This document shows, piece after piece, positions 26,496 through 34,141 of a stretch of 64,000 nt of DNA (the first letter of the stretch is position 1; each line of letters opens with the position of its first letter). Below the pieces are notes generated by a model. The model did not search any database. It saw only the letters and a list, made by a program, of their open reading frames with translations, and was not told the origin of the DNA. Source of the DNA: an uncultured Amphritea sp. (GTDB taxonomy: Bacteria; Pseudomonadota; Gammaproteobacteria; Pseudomonadales; Balneatricaceae); contig NZ_CAKZLP010000019.1 in the NCBI RefSeq assembly GCF_937127095.1, positions 62,001 through 126,000 on the forward strand, given 5' to 3'. Made by a program: the position numbers and the translations under genes.

Positions 26496-28466
26496 ATGCT
26501 TCCCAATATGTCTGTGGTTCGTCGCGACTTTGAACGCGGTCAGCATGATCTGGCCCGTTTACTCGATAAACCGATCTTTGATTCCTGGCAGCGATGCTAT
26601 TCGAATAATCTGCTGATGGCGGGTCATGTAGACTATGGTTTTTTAGCCTCGGATCAGTTTAAAGATATTTTTCTGTTTCAGAAACCTCTGCTTGACTGCT
26701 CACGTAAACACCTTGATGCACTCTACCAATCTCTGGGCGGGGCAGGCTGGTCAGTTTTACTGACCGACAATGTTTGCCAGGTGCTTGATGTCCGTCGCTC
26801 AAAAAATATTGCTGAACCTAGAATCATGGATGCTTTCAGGCAGGGGGCTGTGCTGTCTGAAGAACTGATCGGCACCTCAGCGATGTCTTGTGCCATCACC
26901 TCTGAACGTTTCGTAAGTGTGTTTGGTCCGGAACATTACAAAGAGTTTCACAAAAGCTTTAATTGTGCGGCAGTTCCTGTGTATGACCCTTTAGGCTCTG
27001 TTTGTGCCACTGTGGATATTACTAATGAAGCCCCCAACCGGGATCCGGCTGCTTTTTATCTTCTCGAAGCCTGCGCCAGAAATATTCAAAACGAACTGAT
27101 AATGTCGATACCCAATGCGATCGTTATTGAGCTTCAGTCAGGAACGGGGCAATTTGGTGCCAATAGCATTGTGCTGGCATTTTCGTACGAGCAGACAGTG
27201 ATCGGCGCCAACATCGTTGCGGAACGTTTTTTTAAGCTAGACCTTAAGCACCAGAGTATATATTTTGAGGGGCTGTTTGATGAGTCATTCTCTGTCTTGT
27301 TCGATCAGGGCTTATTAAGGAGCCAGTCTTTCAATCTGAACCTGTCGGGAGGTATCTCCTTGCATGGGCGAGTACTTAATGTACCTCGTAGTGAGCAGGA
27401 ACGACTGTTTCAGAGTGGTGAGCTGAATCCGCCTGAGCTTAGTTTTCAACAGAAAGGTTTTGATCAGAATCGCCTTGAAAAGCATAGCCAAGACTATAAA
27501 AACCGCGTGCTTAAAAAAAAGGAAGCTGAAAAAATAGACTCCTCTGCAGCTAAGCCGTATTTCGGTGATCAGCGAATCCACGCAGCGATAGATAACGGAC
27601 TGAAAGCGATTGGCCGACTGCCGGTATTGATCCTGGGTGAATCAGGTGTTGGCAAAGAGGTGGTTGCTCGTTATCTACATCAATTCAGCCCTGCGAGAAA
27701 GGGACAGCTAGTGACGCTCAATTGTGCTTCTATTCCTGAATCACTTATCGAGAGTGAGCTTTTTGGTTATGAAGCTGGAACGTTTACGGGTGCAAGTCGG
27801 GAAGGGCGAGCTGGGAAAATACAGCAAGCCAATGGTGGATCGCTGTTCCTTGATGAGATTGGCGATATGCCCGTGGCGTTGCAAACCCGATTGTTACGAG
27901 TCCTTGAGACTCGTGAAGTTGTGCGTCTGGGGTCAGCAAAATCTGAATCGGTACAGTTTCAGCTGATCTGTGCTACCCATAAAAATATTTCAGGTGCAAT
28001 AGAAAACGGGGCGTTCCGGCGGGATCTGTTCTATCGGATCAGTGGTTTTGAAATTACTATTCCGCCCCTGAGAGAGAGAGACGATATCAGGGGGGTTAGC
28101 AAACTGATATTAGCGGATGAATCAGATGGACAACGGCAGTTAACTGATGAAGCATTGCACTATATCAATCGTTATTCATGGCCGGGTAATGTGCGTGAGT
28201 TACGAAATGCGCTGATCTATGCCGATACTCTGGCAGAGCCTGGTCGCTCAATTGAGCCGGGTGATCTGCCTGATATCGTTTACGCCAATCGTTCAGTCAG
28301 CGATGCAACGATCGAAAATTTTACAACCAGTACGATCAAAGCGAGCTGTGATGAGATGATTCTGGAAGCAATCGAACGATTCGAGGGCAATCTGACCCAG
28401 GCGGCGAAGTATCTTGGGATTGCCAGGTCAACGTTGTATCGGAAGATGGAAAAGCTTCAAAGTTAA
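26496..28466 (+). CDS. Sigma54-dependent activator, AcoR/DhaR-like
   Basis: A 656-residue enhancer-binding protein. The N-terminus resembles the AcoR sensor region with a GAF-like part (about 60-200). The AAA+ core begins near residue 360, with Walker A GESGVGKE at about 380, Walker B GGSLFLDEIGD and the arginine-finger region RRDLFYRI. The sigma54-contact loop reads GTFTGA (about 428-433) instead of the usual GAFTGA. A Fis-type helix-turn-helix closes the protein (NLTQAAKYLGIARSTLYRKM). AcoR-type proteins activate alcohol, acetoin or aldehyde genes. Its position suggests control of the preceding operon through the two dyads at 21457-21504. Confidence 0.9.
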   Translation: MLPNMSVVRRDFERGQHDLARLLDKPIFDSWQRCYSNNLLMAGHVDYGFLASDQFKDIFLFQKPLLDCSRKHLDALYQSLGGAGWSVLLTDNVCQVLDVRRSKNIAEPRIMDAFRQGAVLSEELIGTSAMSCAITSERFVSVFGPEHYKEFHKSFNCAAVPVYDPLGSVCATVDITNEAPNRDPAAFYLLEACARNIQNELIMSIPNAIVIELQSGTGQFGANSIVLAFSYEQTVIGANIVAERFFKLDLKHQSIYFEGLFDESFSVLFDQGLLRSQSFNLNLSGGISLHGRVLNVPRSEQERLFQSGELNPPELSFQQKGFDQNRLEKHSQDYKNRVLKKKEAEKIDSSAAKPYFGDQRIHAAIDNGLKAIGRLPVLILGESGVGKEVVARYLHQFSPARKGQLVTLNCASIPESLIESELFGYEAGTFTGASREGRAGKIQQANGGSLFLDEIGDMPVALQTRLLRVLETREVVRLGSAKSESVQFQLICATHKNISGAIENGAFRRDLFYRISGFEITIPPLRERDDIRGVSKLILADESDGQRQLTDEALHYINRYSWPGNVRELRNALIYADTLAEPGRSIEPGDLPDIVYANRSVSDATIENFTTSTIKASCDEMILEAIERFEGNLTQAAKYLGIARSTLYRKMEKLQS

Positions 28467-28478
28467 GCGCTAATAAAT

Positions 28479-28517
28479 AAGGACCTGATCTTAAGTAAAT
28501 AAGATTGGGTCCTTTCT
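28479..28517. terminator. Bidirectional terminator between the activator gene and trpB
   Basis: A 14-bp arm (AAGGACCTGATCTT) pairs with AAGATTGGGTCCTT with two central mismatches or wobbles and an 8-base loop. T-rich text follows on the plus strand. It lies between convergent genes. Confidence 0.8.
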
Positions 28518-28555
28518 TTCCATGTAAAAGATAACTTCAGGGTTTAACTCGGTGC

Positions 28556-29758
28556 TTAAAGCCCCAATTTATCCGCCACATAATCAGCGTCTTTATCGCC
28601 CCGACCGGAGAGGTTCACAAGAATGCTCTTATCCTTGCCCAGCTTCGGTGCTTCGCGCATCGCCCAGGCGACGGCGTGGGCGCTTTCCAGTGCCGGGATA
28701 ATCCCCTCTACCTGAGACAGGGTCATAAAGGCGTTGAGGCATTCGTCGTCGGTAACTGATTCATACTCAACCCGCTCGATATCTTTCAGGTAGCAGTGCT
28801 GCGGGCCGACACCGGGGTAATCCAGGCCGGATGCAATCGAGTGAACCGGCAGAGGTTCGCCGTTTTCATCCTGAAGGACATAGCATTTGAAACCGTGAAT
28901 TGCGCCCGGTGTGCCTTTGGTCAGGGTGGCTGAGTGGTCTTTAGTATCCAGACCTTTACCGGCCGGCTCGACGCCGACGATTTTCACATCTTCATCTTCC
29001 AGGAAAGCGGTGAACAGACCGATGGCGTTAGAGCCGCCACCGACACAAGCGGTGATGATGTCCGGATTTTTGCCATGCCGCTCGTTGAACTGCTGACGCG
29101 CTTCACGGCCGACAATGCTCTGGAAGTCGCGTACCATTTTCGGGAACGGGTGGGGGCCAACAACAGAACCGATGGCGTAGATAAACTCTTCGGGATTTTT
29201 CAGATACTCTTCAAAGGCACTATCAACGGCGTCTTTCAGGGTGGCGGTGCCACGGGTCACCGGTACCAGCTTACAGCCGAGAATTTTCATCTTGGTGACG
29301 TTCGGGTGTTCTTTCTCGATATCCACCTGGCCCATATGGATCTCGCAGGGGATGCCCACCAGTGCACAGGCGGTCGCCAGAGCTACACCGTGCTGACCGG
29401 CACCGGTTTCCGCCAGCACTTTCTTTTTACCCATGAACTTCGCCAGCAGTGCTTCGCCCAGACAATGGTTTATCTTGTGGGCGCCGGTGTGGTTGAGGTC
29501 TTCACGTTTGAGGTAGATCTGCGCACCGCCGAGTTTTTCACTCAGGCGTTTGGCATGGTAGATCGGGCTGGGACGGCCAACATAGTCCTGATTCAGCTGC
29601 ATCAGTTCTTGCTGAAAATCTTCTCTTTTACAGATCTCTTCGTAAGCCTGGTTGATATCATCCATCACTTTTTTAAGTTCAGGAGGAATAATCTGGCCGC
29701 CGTAGTTACCGAAAAAGCCTTCTGTATCAGGCATTGGGGCAAAATCAAACTTACTCAT
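28556..29758 (-). CDS. trpB: Tryptophan synthase beta chain, stand-alone
   Basis: PLP enzyme that condenses indole with serine to tryptophan. The PLP lysine is Lys95 in [10 protein letters not shown], the catalytic Glu is Glu117 in AETGAGQHG, and the phosphate-binding loop is [10 protein letters not shown]. The 400 residues are typical of type 1 TrpB. trpA is not adjacent on either side, and no other trp gene is visible. It may be the main TrpB at an unusual place, or a second copy working on free indole. Confidence 0.93.
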   Translation of the reverse strand: MSKFDFAPMPDTEGFFGNYGGQIIPPELKKVMDDINQAYEEICKREDFQQELMQLNQDYVGRPSPIYHAKRLSEKLGGAQIYLKREDLNHTGAHKINHCLGEALLAKFMGKKKVLAETGAGQHGVALATACALVGIPCEIHMGQVDIEKEHPNVTKMKILGCKLVPVTRGTATLKDAVDSAFEEYLKNPEEFIYAIGSVVGPHPFPKMVRDFQSIVGREARQQFNERHGKNPDIITACVGGGSNAIGLFTAFLEDEDVKIVGVEPAGKGLDTKDHSATLTKGTPGAIHGFKCYVLQDENGEPLPVHSIASGLDYPGVGPQHCYLKDIERVEYESVTDDECLNAFMTLSQVEGIIPALESAHAVAWAMREAPKLGKDKSILVNLSGRGDKDADYVADKLGL

Positions 29759-29916
29759 AAAACCTCTCTTAGCTCATATTTGACGGCTAACAATGTGATA
29801 CCGTCGGGCACAATTATTATTAATATGTGTGTTATGTAGTGGGGAATATATCGCTGCGGCAAGCAGATGCCAACCGTTGAGGCTAATTAATTACAGAGTT
29901 ATTGAGGCGAAGCAGC
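29759..29916. other. trpB upstream gap
   Basis: A short AT-rich region that must carry the trpB promoter on the minus strand. No attenuator hairpin or Trp-rich leader peptide is visible. Confidence 0.3.
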
Positions 29917-30165
29917 TTAACCGAAATCCAGTTCGATCTGCTGCTCTTTTGATACGGTTTTTTTAAACCCCAGAGACTTCTGACGTCGGCTGATCTCGCG
30001 CAGCTGGCCGCGCGCTTCATGGTAACAATGAAAGATGGTGTGGTTAATTGAGCCTCGGTTGTTCAGCGTATTCCCCCAGGATTCGCTCAGCACCCAGTCC
30101 CCCATCAGATCCTGATAGAGTCGGACAATGAAATAATCCTGTTGTCTGCGCCAGCGAATAATCAA
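29917..30165 (-). CDS. Small WGR-like domain protein
   Basis: An 82-residue protein. The segment VRLYQDLMGDWVLSESWGNTLNNRG has the WGR-domain pattern, a small fold also found in PARP-related and MolR-type proteins and possibly nucleic-acid binding. The C-terminus is basic and then acidic (SRRQKSLGFKKT, ELDFG). The start is a TTG with AGGTAG upstream. It diverges from pdxB. Its function is unknown; small WGR proteins of this type are common in gammaproteobacteria. Confidence 0.7.
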   Translation of the reverse strand: MIIRWRRQQDYFIVRLYQDLMGDWVLSESWGNTLNNRGSINHTIFHCYHEARGQLREISRRQKSLGFKKTVSKEQQIELDFG

Positions 30166-30275
30166 AAAACTACCTGAGTAAATTTGCCCGGAAATGATGT
30201 CAAAGCGTAAGGCGCGCCATTATAATCGGCGTTTCGCCCCTTAACCAGCTGATTTTATAACCTTTGGAGTGATCA

Positions 30276-31421
30276 TTGAAATCTACCGGACTGAACATCG
30301 TTGCTGATGAAAATATTCCTGCACTGGAGCGCTTATTTGGCCATCTGGGGCAGATTCATAAGCTGCCCGGCAGAACTATCCAGAACAGTGATCTGCAACA
30401 GGCGGACCTGCTGTTAGTGCGTTCGGTGACCCGGGTAGATCAGCCGCTGCTAGACAATACCCCGGTCAGATTTGTCGGCACCGCGACCATCGGAATGGAC
30501 CATATTGATACTGACTGGCTTAAGGCGAATGGCATTGGTTTTTCCAGCGCGCCGGGCTGTAATGCGGATGCGGTGGCTGAGTACGTTATCAGCAATCTCC
30601 TGCTGGTTGCTGCGGAACAGAACTTCAGTCTGACGGATAAAGTGGTCGGTATCGTCGGTGTGGGCAATGTTGGCCGACGTTTGCAACAGCGGCTGGCGGA
30701 TCTGGGGGTTAAGTTATTGTTGAATGATCCTCTTCGTGCGGATGCTGGCGAAGCGGGGTTTATCGGTCTTTCAGCGCTGTTAGAACAGGCCGATATTATC
30801 TGTCTGCATACGCCACTGACCCACAGTGGGGCTCATCCAAGTTATCATCTGCTGCATGAGCAGAATCTTCATATGATTAAGCCCGGGGCGATATTACTGA
30901 ACGCGGGTCGGGGGCCGGTCATCGATAATAAAGCGCTGCTTCACTGGCATCAGCAACGCGCAGATGTAACACTGGTGCTGGATGTATGGGAGGATGAGCC
31001 GGTGGTCGACAGTCATCTGGCGCAGCGGGCTCGCATCGGCACACCGCATATTGCCGGTTACACCCTGGATGGTAAGATTCGCGGCACCTGGATGCTGTAT
31101 CGGGCGTTTTGCCTGCAACAGGGAATAACCCCTGAGATCGAACTGTCTGATTGTCTTGCGAATGCAGGGCCTGCGCCTGAGATTTTGCTGGAGGGTTCGG
31201 AGACGCTCACCGACATCGTTCACGCCATCTACCAGCCGGAGGCCGATTTTCAGCGCTTTATGGACTCGCTGGTGGACGCTGACGCGCAACCGCTGGCGTT
31301 TGATCTGTTAAGGAAAAACTACCCTGTGAGGCGTGAGTTTGTCGCGGCAAAACTGTCTGGAGCAACCCCTTCAGCTGAACTGTCTCAGCAGTTACAAGCG
31401 GTTGGCTTTTGTCTGAAGTGA
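30276..31421 (+). CDS. pdxB: Erythronate-4-phosphate dehydrogenase
   Basis: Second step of the DXP-dependent pyridoxal phosphate pathway: 4-phosphoerythronate to 2-oxo-3-hydroxy-4-phosphobutanoate. The 381 residues begin NIVADENIPALERLFG after a short leader. The NAD-binding motif is GIVGVGNVGRRLQ, catalytic-region text includes NAGRGPVID, DVWEDEP and TPHIAGYTLDGK, and the C-terminal PdxB-specific dimer domain is present. The start is TTG with GGAG six bases upstream; no better start exists nearby. Confidence 0.93.
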   Translation: MKSTGLNIVADENIPALERLFGHLGQIHKLPGRTIQNSDLQQADLLLVRSVTRVDQPLLDNTPVRFVGTATIGMDHIDTDWLKANGIGFSSAPGCNADAVAEYVISNLLLVAAEQNFSLTDKVVGIVGVGNVGRRLQQRLADLGVKLLLNDPLRADAGEAGFIGLSALLEQADIICLHTPLTHSGAHPSYHLLHEQNLHMIKPGAILLNAGRGPVIDNKALLHWHQQRADVTLVLDVWEDEPVVDSHLAQRARIGTPHIAGYTLDGKIRGTWMLYRAFCLQQGITPEIELSDCLANAGPAPEILLEGSETLTDIVHAIYQPEADFQRFMDSLVDADAQPLAFDLLRKNYPVRREFVAAKLSGATPSAELSQQLQAVGFCLK

Positions 31422-31490
31422 TCTTCTGTTAGCTTAGCAACCCTGCTGATCTGTATATATTTTTATAAACCGGAACACGAAAAAGACCTG

Positions 31491-32213
31491 ATGTCGCTAA
31501 AACTGGAATCAATGCATACGGATAAAACGCTGGCAGATCTGCGCCTGCAGATTGGGGAGTCGGTCCGGGTTGAGATCAGGACTCCCCGGACGAAGTTCAC
31601 CTCTAAGTTGCTGGGGTATGCTGAAAATGGCGGCATTATGATCTCCGCACCATCGTTGAAAAGTGGTGCTTCAACACTGACGAATGAAGGTAACCTGGCC
31701 AGTCTTCGTCTGATCAGCGGCAATCGAATCTGCAATTTTACCAGCAAAATACTTAAACAGTACGAGCAACCGTTCAGTTACTGGCTGCTGGAATATCCCA
31801 ATACGATTGAGCTGAAGCGGATCAGGGGGCATAGCCGGATTCCGGTGAACCTCAGTTGTTCTCTCGATGACTATGATGAGATGGCCCAGCGGGAAGGACT
31901 GCCTGCTGGTGCGCTCTGTATTGATATCAGTACCGATGGTGTCTGTCTGCAGTTGCCCTATACGCTGGGCAGCGTCGGCGAGCGTTTTTATCTGACAACC
32001 CGTTTACAGATAGGCGATATCGATCAGGTTTTACTGGTGCCGGTGGAGTTGAGAAATATTCACAGCAGCCCGGCGGAGGCGAACGGTTTGTTTAACCATG
32101 GTTTTAAGTTCCTGGATCTTGATGAAGATACCCGGTTGATTATTACTGCCTTCGTGTATCAGCAGTTTTTGGTAGAAACCGGCAATCTGGATCAGACCGG
32201 GCAGGAGTTATAG
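31491..32213 (+). CDS. PilZ-domain protein, YcgR-like flagellar brake
   Basis: A 240-residue protein with an N-terminal YcgR-type domain (about 10-110) and a C-terminal PilZ domain. The cyclic di-GMP motifs are RGHSR (RxxxR) and DISTDG (DxSxxG). YcgR slows flagellar rotation or, in other lineages, acts in surface behaviour. Two diguanylate cyclase genes occur about 11 and 17 kb downstream. The stop codon is followed at once by the ATG of the NAD-kinase-like gene, so the two are probably cotranslated. A later start at 31512 is possible. Confidence 0.82.
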   Translation: MSLKLESMHTDKTLADLRLQIGESVRVEIRTPRTKFTSKLLGYAENGGIMISAPSLKSGASTLTNEGNLASLRLISGNRICNFTSKILKQYEQPFSYWLLEYPNTIELKRIRGHSRIPVNLSCSLDDYDEMAQREGLPAGALCIDISTDGVCLQLPYTLGSVGERFYLTTRLQIGDIDQVLLVPVELRNIHSSPAEANGLFNHGFKFLDLDEDTRLIITAFVYQQFLVETGNLDQTGQEL

Positions 32214-33326
32214 ATGTTTCGTCTTGGGTTGATTGTTAATCCGCTGGCCGGTGTTGGCGGCAGTGTTGGGCTTAAAGGCAGCGATGGTGAAGCGACCGCT
32301 ATTAAAGCACTGGCAATGGGGGCTGAGCCCAAAGCCAACCTGCGCACCCAGCAGGCATTGGAACCTCTTGCAGGTCTGGATATTGAACTGCTTACCTATC
32401 CGGGAGAGATGGGCGAGGAGAGCGCCCGTATTGCAGGTTTTGAGCCTCGTGTGATCGGCGCTATTACTCCGGGCCACACCTCAGCCGAAGATACTGAACG
32501 TGCTGCCCGGGAGATGGCTGAACAGGGTGTTGATCTGATTCTGTTTGCCGGTGGCGATGGCACGGCCCGTAATATCTGTCATGCGATTGGTGATTCCACC
32601 CCGGTGCTGGGCATTCCCGCAGGCGTCAAAATTCATTCCGGGGTTTATGCGGTCACTCCCAAAGCCGCTGGCGAAGTGGTGGCGATGCTGGTGCGGGGTG
32701 AGCTGGTGACCCTGGCAGATCAGGAGGTGCGGGATATCGACGAAGATGCGTTCCGTGCGGGACGGGTTCGGGCTAAATACTATGGTGAGTTGCTGGTGCC
32801 GGAGGAGGGGCGCTTTCTTCAGCACGTCAAAAATGGCGGACGGGAGGTCGAAGAGCTGGTGCTGGACGATATCGCCGCTGATTTTGCTGAAAACATGCAG
32901 GATAACGTGCGCTATATCATGGGCTCAGGCTCAACCGTGCAGGCTTTGATGGATCATCTGGGGCTTGAGAACACCCTGCTGGGGGTTGACCTGATTGAGA
33001 ACGGTGAACTGATCGGCAGCGATCTGACCGCGCAGCAGCTATTAGACATGACCGAGGGTTATGCAACCCGGCTGGTGATTACCGTGATTGGCGGTCAGGG
33101 ACACATTATCGGTCGTGGCAATCAGCAACTGAGTCCTCAACTATTAAGACGCTTGGGCCGCGAAAATATCATTGTGGTGGCGACCAAGAGCAAAATAAAG
33201 GAGTTGGAAGGTCGCCCGTTGATCGTTGATAGCGGTGATGCAGAGCTCAATCATCAGCTTTCTGGATTGATCCGTATTGTGACCGGGTATCGTGATGCCA
33301 TTCTTTATCGGGTCGCCGATTACTGA
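32214..33326 (+). CDS. ATP-NAD kinase family protein (AcoX-like)
   Basis: A 370-residue protein with the NAD-kinase-type glycine motif GGDGTARN at residues 113-120 and an N-terminal GLIVNPLAGVGGSVGLKG typical of the AcoX-like branch. This branch is longer than classical NadK (about 290) and its substrate is not settled. It abuts the PilZ gene without any gap. The later part, GSGSTVQALMDHLGL followed by GGQGHIIGRGNQQ, is conserved in this branch. The true NadK should be encoded elsewhere. Confidence 0.82.
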   Translation: MFRLGLIVNPLAGVGGSVGLKGSDGEATAIKALAMGAEPKANLRTQQALEPLAGLDIELLTYPGEMGEESARIAGFEPRVIGAITPGHTSAEDTERAAREMAEQGVDLILFAGGDGTARNICHAIGDSTPVLGIPAGVKIHSGVYAVTPKAAGEVVAMLVRGELVTLADQEVRDIDEDAFRAGRVRAKYYGELLVPEEGRFLQHVKNGGREVEELVLDDIAADFAENMQDNVRYIMGSGSTVQALMDHLGLENTLLGVDLIENGELIGSDLTAQQLLDMTEGYATRLVITVIGGQGHIIGRGNQQLSPQLLRRLGRENIIVVATKSKIKELEGRPLIVDSGDAELNHQLSGLIRIVTGYRDAILYRVADY

Positions 33327-33423
33327 TTCAAACGGCCCTGGTGTTATCCAATGTCAGGTGTCGGACAGGCAATATCCTGATTCTTTGTTAAGCTGTATGA
33401 ACAGCTTTCGAGGGAGAATCACT

Positions 33424-33672
33424 ATGGGATTTGAATTAATACGCTTCTATCTGTTGTTATTGTTGCCCGAATGGATGCATGTCACTCATCCTGATAGTAA
33501 TCACTTCTTCCGACGTAAGTTTACCGCTGCCTATAAGGCCCGACTGCGCTGGGTCTACCGTATCTGGCTGGGCTCCTGCTTGCTGATGCTGGCGATCCCC
33601 GCACCACCCGTGATTATTGGTCTGGGGTTGTTTACCACGTTTATATCTTTCTCGCTGCTGGATGAAACCTGA
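33424..33672 (+). CDS. Small membrane protein of unknown function
   Basis: Not recognised. The ATG at 33424, with GAGGGAG nine bases upstream, gives 82 residues; a longer frame from 33292 overlaps the previous gene and is not needed. There is a hydrophobic segment at residues 1-16, a basic middle (RRKFTAAYKARLRWVYR) and two closely spaced hydrophobic segments at about 50-78. Likely an inner-membrane protein with positive loops in the cytosol. Confidence 0.6.
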   Translation: MGFELIRFYLLLLLPEWMHVTHPDSNHFFRRKFTAAYKARLRWVYRIWLGSCLLMLAIPAPPVIIGLGLFTTFISFSLLDET

Positions 33673-34141
33673 ATCCTGAATCTTTGCATCGCGACGTTTC
33701 GACATCAAACATACTGCTATTTATAGCTGACAACATAGACGTTTTTGAGTAAACGTAGTGTCTCACCATCTGTTTTCTGGACAGGATACTCTTAGTGCAG
33801 ATCAACAAAGATCAGGCTGTTGCATGATCTGTGCAGAAATGTTCATCCACATATCGAAAGGATCTGCGCACCGACTCCCCGCTTCTATCTGAAGGCTGGT
33901 CCGGTTGGAAATCTCGGCGAGACTCGCCAGAGTTGCTAAACTGAACGGGACGCTTTCTTACCTGTTGATAGATAAACCGGTAAGCCATGACGGTTTTACC
34001 CACTTTGGCAGGGGTTTATGACGTTAATCATTATTATTCGATGAATAATGTTTGTGCTGCACCTGCGTAATATGGAAGATATAGACTCAGTAGTTGGATC
34101 AGATGTACTGATCAGTTCTGAAGGTCTGTGGAGTAAGTCTC
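33673..34141. other. 470-bp gap before pat
   Basis: No gene is supported here. The only clear structure is a dyad, GATCAG-N5-CTGATC, at 34097-34113, about 30 bp before the pat start and possibly an operator. A 63-codon frame on the minus strand (33812-34003) has no ribosome site and an Arg/Ser-rich shadow composition. Confidence 0.4.

Noticed and set aside
28934..29839. 301-codon frame antisense to trpB
   Set aside because: Shadow of trpB on the other strand; no family features.
33812..34003. 63-codon frame in the gap before pat
   Set aside because: No ribosome site, Arg/Ser-rich shadow composition and no neighbour relation.
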